A stretch of 64,000 nt of DNA from Actinomadura viridilutea. Its GTDB lineage: Bacteria; Actinomycetota; Actinomycetes; Streptosporangiales; Streptosporangiaceae. This document shows positions 23,655-32,332 of this stretch, piece after piece. Both the position numbers and the translations under genes were made by a program. The number at the start of each line of letters is the position of its first letter. The first letter of the stretch is position 1. The DNA is taken from positions 52,072 through 116,071 of the forward strand of contig PVNI01000022.1 in assembly GCA_003001795.1 (NCBI GenBank), in the 5' to 3' direction. Below the pieces are notes generated by a model. It saw only the letters and a list, made by a program, of their open reading frames with translations, was not told the DNA's origin and searched no databases.

Positions 23655-25061
23655 GTGTCCGACTACACCATGACCATCGACGGCGAGGCCGTCCGCGCAC
23701 CGGACACGTTCGGGGTGATCAACCCCGCCACGGGCGAGGTGGCCGCGCAGGCCCCGGACTGCACCCGCGAGCAGCTCGACCGGGCGATGGCCGCCGCGCG
23801 GGCCGCGCTGCCGGCGTGGCGCCGCGACGAGGCCGCCCGCCGCAAGGCCCTCCAGACGGCCGCGGACCTGCTGTTCGCCCAGTCGGAGGAGATCGGCCGG
23901 ATCATCACCCTGGAGCAGGGCAAGCCGCTCAAGGACGCGACCACCGAGGTGGTCGGCGCGGGCGTGTGGCTGAAGTACTTCGCCGACCTGGAGATCCCCC
24001 GGGAGGTGATCCAGGACGACGACAGGGCGCTGGTCGAGGTGGTGCGCCGGCCGGTGGGCGTGGTCGCGGCGATCACCCCGTGGAACTTCCCGCTGCTGCT
24101 GGCGGTGTGGAAGCTGGCGCCCGCCCTGCTGGCCGGGAACACCGTGGTCCTCAAGCCCTCGCCGTTCACCCCGCTGTCCAGCCTGCGGCTCGGCGAGGTC
24201 CTGCGGGACGTCCTGCCGCCCGGGGTGCTCAACGTGGTGTCCGGCGGCGACGAGCTCGGCGCCTGGATGACCGCGCACGAGACGCCACGCAAGATCAGCT
24301 TCACCGGCAGCGTGGCCACCGGCAAGCGGGTGGCGGCGGCCGCCGCGCCCGACCTCAAGCGGGTCACCCTGGAGCTGGGCGGCAACGACCCGGCGATCCT
24401 GCTGGACGACGTCGACCCCGCCGCCGTCGCCGACCGGCTGTTCGGCGCGGCGTTCGCCAACAACGGCCAGGTCTGCTCGGCGATCAAGCGCGTGTACGCG
24501 CCGGAGAGCATCTACGACGAGGTGGTGGAGGCGCTGGCGGACAGGGCGCGCGCCGCCAAGGTCGGCGACGGCATGAGCGAGGGCGTCCAGTACGGGCCGA
24601 TCAACAACGCGCCGCAGTACGAGCGGGTGAAGGAGCTGGTCGCGGACGCGCTGTCCGGCGGAGCGCGCGCCGCGGCGGGCGGCGGCCCGATCGACGGGCC
24701 CGGGTACTTCTTCCGGCCCACCATCCTGGCCGACGTGTCCGACGGCACCCGCATCGTGGACGAGGAGCAGTTCGGCCCGGCGCTCCCGGTCGTCAAGTAC
24801 CGCGACCTCGACGAGGCCGTCGCCCGCGCGAACGGCACGCACTTCGGCCTGTCCGGCTCGGTGTGGGGCGCCGACGCCGACCGCGCCGCCGACGTGGCGG
24901 CCCGCCTCGAATGCGGCACCGCCTGGGTCAACACGCACCTGGCGCTCGCCCCCCACCAGCCGTTCGGCGGGTTCAAGTGGAGCGGCGTGGGCGTGGAGAA
25001 CGGCCCGTGGGGCCTGTACGGGTTCACGGAGATCCAGGTGATCCACCGCGCCAAGCGCTGA
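23655..25061 (+). CDS. NAD(P)-dependent aldehyde dehydrogenase
   Basis: 468 residues. The Rossmann cofactor domain includes ITPWNFPL and the FTGSVATGK loop. General base E240 sits in LELGGNDP, and nucleophile C274 in NNGQVCSAIKR. It oxidises an aldehyde to the acid; the exact substrate is unclear (broad aldehyde or betaine/gamma-aminobutyraldehyde-type). GTG start 23655 has GGGAGG 7 bases upstream; a longer frame from 23499 covers the operator and is unlikely. Followed by a strong terminator. Confidence 0.9.
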   Translation: MSDYTMTIDGEAVRAPDTFGVINPATGEVAAQAPDCTREQLDRAMAAARAALPAWRRDEAARRKALQTAADLLFAQSEEIGRIITLEQGKPLKDATTEVVGAGVWLKYFADLEIPREVIQDDDRALVEVVRRPVGVVAAITPWNFPLLLAVWKLAPALLAGNTVVLKPSPFTPLSSLRLGEVLRDVLPPGVLNVVSGGDELGAWMTAHETPRKISFTGSVATGKRVAAAAAPDLKRVTLELGGNDPAILLDDVDPAAVADRLFGAAFANNGQVCSAIKRVYAPESIYDEVVEALADRARAAKVGDGMSEGVQYGPINNAPQYERVKELVADALSGGARAAAGGGPIDGPGYFFRPTILADVSDGTRIVDEEQFGPALPVVKYRDLDEAVARANGTHFGLSGSVWGADADRAADVAARLECGTAWVNTHLALAPHQPFGGFKWSGVGVENGPWGLYGFTEIQVIHRAKR

Positions 25062-25081
25062 TCCGCGGCGCGCTCCGTGCG

Positions 25082-25112
25082 CCGAGGCCCTCGGCGCGTC
25101 CGAGGGCCTCGG
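25082..25112. terminator. Terminator after aldehyde dehydrogenase
   Basis: Perfect 13-bp stem CCGAGGCCCTCGG (25082-25094) / CCGAGGGCCTCGG (25100-25112), 5-base loop, followed by GCCGTTCTC. Confidence 0.8.
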
Positions 25113-25254
25113 GCCGTTCTCCCGCGCTTGGGCGGGAGGAAAGGAACCGGGCGGGAAAAAGTGACCTTTCAACTACTGGCACGGCCCTGACCGGATGCGA
25201 GACTCTCTGCCCGGGACGCCGACACCGCACGGAGCCGACCGCTGGGAGGGATGC

Positions 25255-26004
25255 ATGCAGACGTGGGACGTCATGCGCCAGGACGACGACGGCGGGGAGT
25301 CCTGCGTCGCCACGCACGACTCGCGGATAGCCGCCCTCGCGCAGGTCCTCGTCCTGCAGTGCCGTGCGCCGCGCGGGCGGACCTACCGGGTCTGCGGGCC
25401 GTCCGAGCCGGCCGTCCGCACCAACCGCGACCTGTACCTGCACTTCCTGCACCTGGGGCAGGAGGCGCGCGCGGCGTCCTGGTCGCTGTCGGCGTTCCTG
25501 CGGTCGCTGTGGAAGGTCAGCGGCCCGCTGAGCGACCGCGAGTCCCTCGCGCCCGACGACGTCGCGGCCATGTTCTCCGCGGCCTCCACCGCCCCGCCGC
25601 CGGACTTCGTCCCCGCGTGGAGCACCGAGGACCTGTCGCTGCCGGGCGACGAACCGCGCGACCACGCCGACTGGGAGCGCGTCATCCTGTCGCAGATCGC
25701 CGACCTGCAGGACTTCCTCGCCGCCCCGCCCGGGCCCCACGCCCGCTTCGGCGTCGACGCGCCGCGCCCGCCGGGCAGCGGACCCCGCGCCACCCCGGCC
25801 CGCTGGTACAACTTCGACCCGGCGACCTACCTCGAGTGCGCCGTCGCCGGGAGCCTCGGCGGATGGGACGCCGCGGACGGCGCCCGCGTCCCGCTGCCCA
25901 CGCTCTCCGGCGAGGCGCCGACACGCTCGTACGTGCGTCCGCTCACCTCCATGACCTGGGGGGACCTGGCCCGTATCGCGGTCTGCGGCCAGATGTACGA
26001 GTAG
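25255..26004 (+). CDS. Hypothetical protein
   Basis: 249 residues, soluble, no signal peptide. It begins MQTWDVMRQDDDGGESCVATH (start ATG 25255 after GGGAGGGATGC). There is a Trp-rich helical segment ASWSLSAFLRSLWKV at about 83-97. Pro-rich linkers precede a C-terminal region with RWYNFDPATYLECAVAGSLGGW. Codon bias fits a real gene. I recognise no domain; neighbours give no hint of function. Confidence 0.6.
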   Translation: MQTWDVMRQDDDGGESCVATHDSRIAALAQVLVLQCRAPRGRTYRVCGPSEPAVRTNRDLYLHFLHLGQEARAASWSLSAFLRSLWKVSGPLSDRESLAPDDVAAMFSAASTAPPPDFVPAWSTEDLSLPGDEPRDHADWERVILSQIADLQDFLAAPPGPHARFGVDAPRPPGSGPRATPARWYNFDPATYLECAVAGSLGGWDAADGARVPLPTLSGEAPTRSYVRPLTSMTWGDLARIAVCGQMYE

Positions 26005-26121
26005 TCCGCCGCGAGCGGTCGGCCGGCGGCGGGGCTGGACGCGGCCGTTCCTGACCGCCGCCGGTGCATGCCTTGACCGAGCGGGGTTTACGGCGGCGCG
26101 TCCCGGGGTGACGATCGAACT

Positions 26122-26664
26122 GTGCGCCTGATGCTGCTCGGGGTCGGCACGGCGGCGTCGCCGAGGTTCGCGCCCGCCGGGCTGCTCCTCGAGTACGGGC
26201 ACACGCGCGTCGGGTTCGACGGCGGCCCCGGGTCGGAACCGCCGGAGACCGTCCAGGCGTGGCTGGTGCGCAGCCGGGAAGGCGCCCTGCACTCCGAGCT
26301 GCGCCGGATCGCCGACGAGTGCGGCATGCCGGAGCCGGCCGTCGCCTCGTTCCGGCACGGAGCGCTGCACGTCGAGCCGCTTCCGCTCCCTGGGGAGGCG
26401 CCCGTCGGCTACCGGATCACGGCGGGCCGCCATCTCGCCGTGTGGGCGCCCGAATCGCGGGGCCTGCCGGTCTGGGCCGAGGAGGCCGACCTGGTCTTCG
26501 CCGGCACGTCCGAGATGCGCCGGACCATCGAGGCCGCGCGGCGCCTCCGGGTGCGCAGGCTGGTGTTCGCCCTCCTGGACGAGGACGCCTGCGCGGCGAT
26601 GGACGCCGGCAAGGACCCGCCCTTCGGCGAATGGGGCCAGGAAGGCGGCCGGTACCGCCTGTGA
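26122..26664 (+). CDS. Degenerate metallo-beta-lactamase-fold-like protein
   Basis: 180 residues from GTG 26122. The N-terminus MRLMLLGVGTAASPRFAPAG and the C-terminal PPFGEWGQEGGRYRL resemble a streptomycete MBL-fold family, where the middle normally carries His metal ligands and a TSHPTFGYLL-type strand. Here no HxHxDH motif is present and the middle is shorter, so metal hydrolase activity is doubtful. It may be a binding or structural relic. Confidence 0.5.
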   Translation: MRLMLLGVGTAASPRFAPAGLLLEYGHTRVGFDGGPGSEPPETVQAWLVRSREGALHSELRRIADECGMPEPAVASFRHGALHVEPLPLPGEAPVGYRITAGRHLAVWAPESRGLPVWAEEADLVFAGTSEMRRTIEAARRLRVRRLVFALLDEDACAAMDAGKDPPFGEWGQEGGRYRL

Positions 26665-26701
26665 CCCCGCCGCGGTCGTCCGGAGGCGTGCCGCGCCCGG
26701 G

Positions 26702-27034
26702 TCACCGGCCGTGGCCCACGCCTCCGCCGAGGGTCATCACCACCACGCCGGCCACCACGATCGCGGCGCCCAAGACCGTCACCGGACGCACCGGCTCGCC
26801 GTAGAACACCACGCCGCCCGCGAACGCGCCGACGGTGCCGAGCGCGGACCAGATCGCGTACACCGGGCCGACGTTCAGCGACATCAGCGCCTTCGCCAGC
26901 AGCCCGAAGGAGATCAGGTACCCGGCGACGACCACGGCCGTGGGCCCGAGGCGCGACAGCCCCTCCGACGCGCGCAGCGACAGCGTCGCCGTGATCTCCG
27001 CGATGATGGCCAGTCCCAGCAGCACGTACGGCAT
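26702..27034 (-). CDS. Small multidrug resistance (SMR) family transporter
   Basis: 110 residues, four membrane helices. The first helix has the conserved membrane Glu (E13 in AIIAEITATLSLRASEG), followed by the GP-YAIWSALGTVGA motif (about 56-70), both typical of the EmrE/Sug type. It exports cationic drugs or guanidinium in exchange for protons as a dual-topology dimer. ATG 27034 follows GGTGGGATCC. Preceded on the same strand by the LLM oxidoreductase, with a 74-base gap. Confidence 0.88.
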   Translation of the reverse strand: MPYVLLGLAIIAEITATLSLRASEGLSRLGPTAVVVAGYLISFGLLAKALMSLNVGPVYAIWSALGTVGAFAGGVVFYGEPVRPVTVLGAAIVVAGVVVMTLGGGVGHGR

Positions 27035-27108
27035 GGATCCCACCTTCCGCTCGCCTGCGCGGCGGGGCTCCGCCGAGCCCGCCGTCCCTCCGCCCGCCAT
27101 CCCATCAG

Positions 27109-28002
27109 TCAGGCCGAGCGGGCGGCGACGGCTTCGAACACCCTCATGTCGGCGTCCCACTCGGTGCCCGGCCGGGGCCAGTGCACGGCGATGTCGGTGA
27201 CGCCCATCTCGGCGTAGGTCCCGGCGAGGTCGGCGAACGCCTCGACCGACTCCAGCCAGGGCTCGCCGGAGAAGCCGGTCAGCAGCAGGCGCCGCACGTC
27301 GGCGGGGTCGCGTCCCTCGGCGGCGCACGCCTCGTCCAGGCGGGCGAGCCGGTCGCGCACGGCGGCGCGCGGGTCGTCGGCGCCGCCCGCGACGGTGACC
27401 CACATCGCGCCGTACCGGGCGGCGAGGCGCATGCCGCGCGGGCCGTCGCCGGCGATGGCGAACGGCACCCGGGGCCGCTGGACGCAGCCGGGCGCGGTCC
27501 GCACCTCCCGGGCCGAGTAGTACGCGCCCGTGAACGTGGTCTCCGGGCCGCGCAGCAGCAGGTCGAGCAGCCGCACCCACTCCTCGAACCGGGCGGCGCG
27601 CTCGCGCGGCGACCAGTCGGGGCCGCCGAGGATGCCGGCGTCGGACGTGCGGGCGCCGCCGCCCGCGCCGATGCCGACGGTGAGCCGCCCGCCGCTGATG
27701 TGGTCGATCGTCTTGATCGCGTGCGCGGCGGGCACGGGATGGCGGAAGTTCGGCGAGGTGACGAGCGTGCCGATCCGCATGCGGGAGGTGACGGCGGCGG
27801 CCGCCGCCAGCGTGGTGTACGCGTCGTGCCACGGGGTCGCGCCGCGCCACGCGACGTGGTCGTACACCCAGGCGGTCGCGAATCCGAGCTCCTCGGCGCG
27901 GCGCCAGGCCTCCCCCTCCCGCGGCCACGACTCCGTCGGCCACATCACCGTGCTGATCTGCGGTGCCGTCACCTGCGCTCCCTCCGGTCCGGACATGATC
28001 AT
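27109..28002 (-). CDS. LLM class F420-dependent oxidoreductase
   Basis: 297 residues with a TIM-barrel luciferase-like fold: WRRAEELGFATAWVYDHV, MRIGTLVTSPNFRHP, LTVGIGAGG and FAIAGDGPRGMRLAARYG. The AGDGPRG stretch and overall length fit F420-dependent enzymes of actinomycetes. The start overlaps the PucR-type regulator stop (ATGA, 4 bp), so the two are translationally coupled; MSGPEG at 27996 is an alternative start. Substrate unknown. Confidence 0.82.
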   Translation of the reverse strand: MIMSGPEGAQVTAPQISTVMWPTESWPREGEAWRRAEELGFATAWVYDHVAWRGATPWHDAYTTLAAAAAVTSRMRIGTLVTSPNFRHPVPAAHAIKTIDHISGGRLTVGIGAGGGARTSDAGILGGPDWSPRERAARFEEWVRLLDLLLRGPETTFTGAYYSAREVRTAPGCVQRPRVPFAIAGDGPRGMRLAARYGAMWVTVAGGADDPRAAVRDRLARLDEACAAEGRDPADVRRLLLTGFSGEPWLESVEAFADLAGTYAEMGVTDIAVHWPRPGTEWDADMRVFEAVAARSA

Positions 28003-29180
28003 GTCATGCCGTCGCCGGCGTCCCGCGGGCGGGCGGCCGACAGCCAGGCGCGCAGCGCCCACCACCACTGCGCGGTCCGCTCGACCGCCGCGCCGTCCGC
28101 CGGGTCGGCGGCCGAGCCCGGCGGCGTCCGGCCGGTCAGCTCGTGCAGGCGCCGCAGCCGGTACTTGACGGTGTTGCCGTGGACGTGCAGGGCCTCGGCG
28201 GCGGGCTCGATGCGGGCGCCGTGGTCGAGGTAGGCGAGCGCGGTCCGGGCCAGCTCCCGGTGGAACGGGTCGGCGGGGTCCAGAGGGCCGAGCAGCCGGT
28301 CGGCCAGCAGGCTCCCCAGCCGCGGCTCGGCCTCGGTCGCCGTGAGCAGGGCCAGGTCGGTGAGCGCGCGCAGGCCGGTGAGCCCGGCGGCCCGTCCGGC
28401 GCGCAGCGCGCGGCGGCCCAGCTCGTACAGCTCGGACACCCGGGACGGCCGCGCCGGCGGAGCGGCCACCAGCAGCGGCCCGTCGGGCGGCAGGTCCGCC
28501 GCGTGCGGGAGGCGGGCGACCAGAGCGGCCAGCCGCCCGTCGACCAGCCCGCACAGGGCGGGGCCGCGGGCGGTCAGCGCGGCCTCCAGCCGTTGCGCGA
28601 CGGCGGGGTCGCTGACGTCGCTGACGACGCAGTGGTACGCGGCGCCCTGTTCCAGCGGCGGGGGCGGGACGGCGGGCTCGCCGTGCAGCAGCTGCCGCAG
28701 CGCCTGGACGCGGCGCTCCCGGGCGGTGCGCGCCATCTCCAGCTCGGTGACGCGGTGGGCGTGCACCATGCGGTGCACCAGCACCGTGGTGATCTCGTCG
28801 ATGCGGGTGACGCCGTCCAGCAGCACCTCGGGCGGAACGCCGAGGGCGCGGCCGGTGTCGACCATCGTCCGCAGCACGTGCGAGCGGCCCGCCTGGAACC
28901 CGTCGAGGAACGCGGCCACGGGGACGCCCTGGCGGGCCCGGTCGGAGCCGAGGCGCTCGGCCGCCGCCAGCGCCTCCTCCCCCGGCTCGCCGCCGTCGAA
29001 CAGCGCGGCCCCCACGCCGTCGATCAGGGCGCGCACGTGCCGCCGGGTCTCCTCCTCGGGGAGCGCGGCGACCAGGGGCGAGCGGCGGCGGGCCGCCCGC
29101 ACCGTCGCCTCCAGCACCTCGGGGCTGCGGGTGCGATCGGCCAGCATCCGCAGCAGCCGGTCCGCCTCCGCCTTGTCCAT
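27999..29180 (-). CDS. PucR/CdaR-type transcriptional regulator
   Basis: 393 residues. The N-terminal two thirds are helical and lack a known ligand motif. The C-terminal PucR HTH_30 domain contains ALAYLDHGARIEPAAEALHVHGNTVKYRLRRLHELTG, the family hallmark. Start ATG 29180 (MDKAEADRLLRML) has GGGGTGG just upstream; a longer frame to 29279 would begin in a repeat-rich tract and is rejected. It probably controls the coupled LLM gene and/or the divergent class II aldolase. Confidence 0.82.
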   Translation of the reverse strand: MDKAEADRLLRMLADRTRSPEVLEATVRAARRRSPLVAALPEEETRRHVRALIDGVGAALFDGGEPGEEALAAAERLGSDRARQGVPVAAFLDGFQAGRSHVLRTMVDTGRALGVPPEVLLDGVTRIDEITTVLVHRMVHAHRVTELEMARTARERRVQALRQLLHGEPAVPPPPLEQGAAYHCVVSDVSDPAVAQRLEAALTARGPALCGLVDGRLAALVARLPHAADLPPDGPLLVAAPPARPSRVSELYELGRRALRAGRAAGLTGLRALTDLALLTATEAEPRLGSLLADRLLGPLDPADPFHRELARTALAYLDHGARIEPAAEALHVHGNTVKYRLRRLHELTGRTPPGSAADPADGAAVERTAQWWWALRAWLSAARPRDAGDGMT

Positions 29181-29221
29181 GGTCAGCCACCCCGTTCCGC
29201 GGGCCGCCCCGGCGCCGTTTC

Positions 29222-29278
29222 GGCTCTGTGCGGGCTCTGTGTGTGGGCTCTGTGTGTGGGCTCTGTCCGGCACGGACA
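29222..29278. promoter_or_regulatory. Repeats and inverted repeat in the regulator/aldolase promoter
   Basis: GGCTCTGT occurs four times, at 29222, 29233, 29246 and 29259 (spacing 11, 13 and 13 bp). The last copy runs into a perfect inverted repeat TGTCCG-GCA-CGGACA (29264-29278). Located between the divergent PucR-type regulator and class II aldolase genes; a likely multi-site operator. Confidence 0.55.
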
Positions 29279-29369
29279 ATGATGCCCGCCGGGATTGGGC
29301 CGTCCAACCCTAGGCGGGCGCGGAGCCGGTGCGCTTTGGTGGCCGCAGACAAGCGCAAGGAGTCAGCCC

Positions 29370-30167
29370 GTGTCCGAGAGCGACGAGTTCCTGGAGAAGC
29401 TGCCGCCGCAGGATCTGATCTTCCGCCTGCCGCCGACCTTCGACAACGTCGAGGACGAGCGCCGCCACCGCAAGGAGCGGCTGGCCGCGGCGCTGCGCCT
29501 GTTCGGCAAGTTCGGCTTCGAGGAGGGCGTGGCCGGGCACATCACGGCCCGCGACCCCGAGTACCCGGACCACTTCTGGGTCAACCCGTTCGGGATGTCG
29601 TTCAAGCACGTCAAGGTCAGCGACCTGATCCTGGTGAACCACGAGGGCAAGGTGGTCGAGGGCCGCTACCCGGTCAACGAGGCGGCGTTCGCCATCCACT
29701 CCCAGATCCACCAGGCGCGTCCCGACGTGGTGTCCGCGGCGCACAGCCACTCGGTGTACGGGCGGGCGCTGTCGGCGCTCGGCCAGAAGCTGGAGCCGAT
29801 CACGCAGGACGTGTGCGCCTTCTACCAGGACCACGGCCTGTTCGACGACTACACCGGCGTGGTCACCAGCGTGGAGGAGGGCAAGCGCATCGCCGCCGCG
29901 CTCGGCGACAACAAGGCGGTGATCCTGCGCAACCACGGGCTGCTCACCGTCGGCGACAGCGTGGACGCGGCGGCCTGGTGGTTCATCACCATGGAGCGCT
30001 CGTGCCAGGTGCAGCTGCTGGCCAAGGCGGCGGGCGAGGTCGTGCCGATCGAGCACGAGAACGCGGTGCTGACCCACCAGCAGATCGGCAACGACCTGGT
30101 CGGCTGGATCAACTACCAGCCGCTCTACGACCAGATCACCCGGGAGCAGCCTGACCTGTTCGACTGA
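29370..30167 (+). CDS. Class II aldolase/adducin family protein
   Basis: 265 residues from GTG 29370 (AAGGAG 7 bases upstream). Family motifs: GVAGHITARDPE, FWVNPFGMSF, the metal site SAAHSHSVYG (His-x-His), and ILRNHGLLTVG with the third His. Members are zinc enzymes that cleave or epimerise phosphosugars, or act as decarboxylase-like enzymes on small acids. The long helical N-terminus before the domain (about 45 residues) is as in actinobacterial members. Substrate unknown. Confidence 0.88.
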   Translation: MSESDEFLEKLPPQDLIFRLPPTFDNVEDERRHRKERLAAALRLFGKFGFEEGVAGHITARDPEYPDHFWVNPFGMSFKHVKVSDLILVNHEGKVVEGRYPVNEAAFAIHSQIHQARPDVVSAAHSHSVYGRALSALGQKLEPITQDVCAFYQDHGLFDDYTGVVTSVEEGKRIAAALGDNKAVILRNHGLLTVGDSVDAAAWWFITMERSCQVQLLAKAAGEVVPIEHENAVLTHQQIGNDLVGWINYQPLYDQITREQPDLFD

Positions 30168-30185
30168 CGCGCCGCGGACGGCGCG
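30168..30185 (+). terminator. Terminator after class II aldolase
   Basis: CGCGCC (30168-30173) / GGCGCG (30180-30185) directly after the TGA, followed by CTCTTTC. Confidence 0.6.
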
Positions 30186-30332
30186 CTCTTTCGGACGTTC
30201 CCCCGAGACGAGCCGTTCCCCACGGGTCGCGTTGTCTCCCCCCGGCGCGGCCCCGGTACGGGCCGGACTCGGCGGCGATTCGCCGCGCCCCCGCCGGGTC
30301 CGGCCCGTCGACGTCCATGGGGCCGGGGTCCG

Positions 30333-30923
30333 CTAGCTTCGGGCGCGGACGGTTTCGGCGAACGTCCGCACCAGCTCGGCGAGCTCGGTCTCCTCGTCGC
30401 GGCGCGCCAGGATCGGATCGGCCAGTTCCGGCCGCACCGCCGACAGCTCCTCGACCGCGAACAGCAGGGCGCGGCGCACCTGCCGCTCGGGGTGGGCGGC
30501 CAGCCGTTCCACCACCCGCCGGTAGCGCGGGTCCTCGGGGCGGCGCTCGCCGTTCGCCCGCGCCGCCGTCGCCAGCCGGTCGAGCCCGCGGATCAGCTCG
30601 CGCGGCGCGGGCGCGGGCTCGGCCAGCAGCCCGGCGAGGATCTCCTCGACCGGCACGGTCGGCAGCACGGCCGCCACCGCGGCGAACGCCTCCTCGGCGG
30701 ACCCGGCGTCCGGGCCCGTGACGCACACGAACCGGGTGCCGCGCACGGGCGATTCGGCGTAGACGACCCGCGTGCCGCCGCCGGCGTCCCAGACCTCGCG
30801 TTCCGGCTCGGCGAATCCCGCGGGTTCGGCGGCCGTGCGGGTCCAGCCGCGCGCGGCGGCGAGCGCGGCCAGCGCACCGCGGTCGGCGTGGTCGGCGAGC
30901 ACCGCGCCGCGTTCGACGCTCAC
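30333..30923 (-). CDS. Hypothetical protein with HEAT-like C-terminus
   Basis: 196 residues from GTG 30923, overlapping the upstream gene stop by 4 bases (GTGA). The N-terminal half is mixed alpha/beta (TRVVYAESPVRGTRFVCVTG). The C-terminal half resembles HEAT/ARM repeats: RYRRVVERLAAHPERQVRRALLFAVEELS. No named family recognised. Translationally coupled to the 421-residue gene, so the two products probably act together. Confidence 0.6.
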   Translation of the reverse strand: MSVERGAVLADHADRGALAALAAARGWTRTAAEPAGFAEPEREVWDAGGGTRVVYAESPVRGTRFVCVTGPDAGSAEEAFAAVAAVLPTVPVEEILAGLLAEPAPAPRELIRGLDRLATAARANGERRPEDPRYRRVVERLAAHPERQVRRALLFAVEELSAVRPELADPILARRDEETELAELVRTFAETVRARS

Positions 30924-32185
30924 GGTCCGTCCTCCCCGTCCCGGTCGTCCCACGTCTCCACCGCGTTCCCGGCCGCGTCCACCATGACGGGCCCGTCGCC
31001 GAAGTAGTCGCCGAACGCGTTGAAGGCGTCCTCTTCCGGCCGGTCGAGGCGCTCTTCGATCCGCGCCAGCAGGTCCGGGTCGGTCTCGGTGAGCGCGAGC
31101 TCCTGCAGCAGCCACCGGTGGTTGTACCACCCGGCGATCTCCACGAGGCGGCGGCGCAGCTCCGGCTCGGGCCGGTCGGCGTACTCGCCGAGCCGCAGCG
31201 TGCGGCGCAGGTCGCCGTGCCACAGCGCGGCCCGGATGCGCAGCGCGCCGGCGACGTGCGCGTCGACGTCCAGCTCGTCGGGGTCGACCAGGTCGTCCTC
31301 GCCGCAGTAGTCGAACCCGGTCAGCGCGCCCACCACGTCCAGGGGGAGGTCGACCGGGAAGCTCTCCTCGTGCTCTTCGTTGAGCCGCCGCACCACCGCT
31401 TGGTGCGGCTTGGGCGACGGCCGGTACCGCACCGCCGCGCACACGATGTCCCGCGTGTGGATCTCGAAGGACAGGTAGGACCGCGAGTGCAGCGTCCGCC
31501 ACGTCATCGACGGGACGCGGCCGAGCCGCTGCCGCTTGCGGCCGCTGTCGCGGTCGGCGGCGAGCATGTCCAGAGGAGCGGCGAGCCCCGCGTCGTCGGG
31601 CAGCGGGTCGTCCAGGTGGGCGCTGCCCCACGACTGCGGCTCGACGAACTGAACGAGCGTGAAGTAACGGTCCAGGTCCGGTCCGTTGATCTCGACGAAC
31701 GTCCCTTCGTGGACGTCGGGCACCAGCACCTCGTAACGGAAGCCGAGGAAGCCGCGGGCGAAGGAGGTCAGGTCGGCGCGCCGGAGTGCCGGACGTGGGA
31801 ACACGCCCTCCAGGGCCTCGGCGACGCCGTCCGCGGTCGGCTCCACGGGGATCCACAGCCACGCCGGATAGAAGGAGCCGAGCGCGCACCACAGCCGGTC
31901 GGGCTCGGACGGGTCGAGGTACCAGGCGGCCTCGACCTCGTAGCCCGTGCCGCGCCGTGCCGCCGCGGGGCCGGTGCCGACCAGCGCCTTGCCCTCGCGC
32001 AGGCGCAGGTCGTCGTCGTCCAGGTGCTCGACGCTCATGGTGCCGGACGCGTCGTGAACCCGTTCGTCGCCGTCGCCGAGCTCGTCGGCGGGCTCCCAGT
32101 GGTCGGGGGCGCGCCAGTCGATGCCGAGCCGCTCCCCGACCGGGTCGCCGGTGAGGGCAGCCCACCATGCGGGGGGTTGCTTCAT
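30920..32185 (-). CDS. Hypothetical protein, 421 residues
   Basis: Soluble protein, acidic and Trp-rich, no signal peptide. It begins MKQPPAWWAALTGDPVGERL. The region about 80-250 reads like mixed alpha/beta (YEVEAAWYLDPSEPDRLWCALGSF). The C-terminal 130 residues are helical (GALRIRAALWHGDLRRTLRLGEYADRPEPELRRRLVEIAG). No known domain seen. GGAAGGAAC upstream of ATG 32185 supports the start. First gene of a two-gene operon with the HEAT-like protein. Confidence 0.6.
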   Translation of the reverse strand: MKQPPAWWAALTGDPVGERLGIDWRAPDHWEPADELGDGDERVHDASGTMSVEHLDDDDLRLREGKALVGTGPAAARRGTGYEVEAAWYLDPSEPDRLWCALGSFYPAWLWIPVEPTADGVAEALEGVFPRPALRRADLTSFARGFLGFRYEVLVPDVHEGTFVEINGPDLDRYFTLVQFVEPQSWGSAHLDDPLPDDAGLAAPLDMLAADRDSGRKRQRLGRVPSMTWRTLHSRSYLSFEIHTRDIVCAAVRYRPSPKPHQAVVRRLNEEHEESFPVDLPLDVVGALTGFDYCGEDDLVDPDELDVDAHVAGALRIRAALWHGDLRRTLRLGEYADRPEPELRRRLVEIAGWYNHRWLLQELALTETDPDLLARIEERLDRPEEDAFNAFGDYFGDGPVMVDAAGNAVETWDDRDGEDGP

Positions 32186-32332
32186 GGTCGTGGGGTGTTC
32201 CTTCCGGGAGCAGTCCCGTGCGGAGGAGCGACACCTCCCCCGTTCGGATGATCACCGTGAACCTATCGATTCGCGGTCCCCGCCGCCGGACGATCCGCCG
32301 ACCCGGGCCCGGCGACGCGGGTGCGCGGCGCG

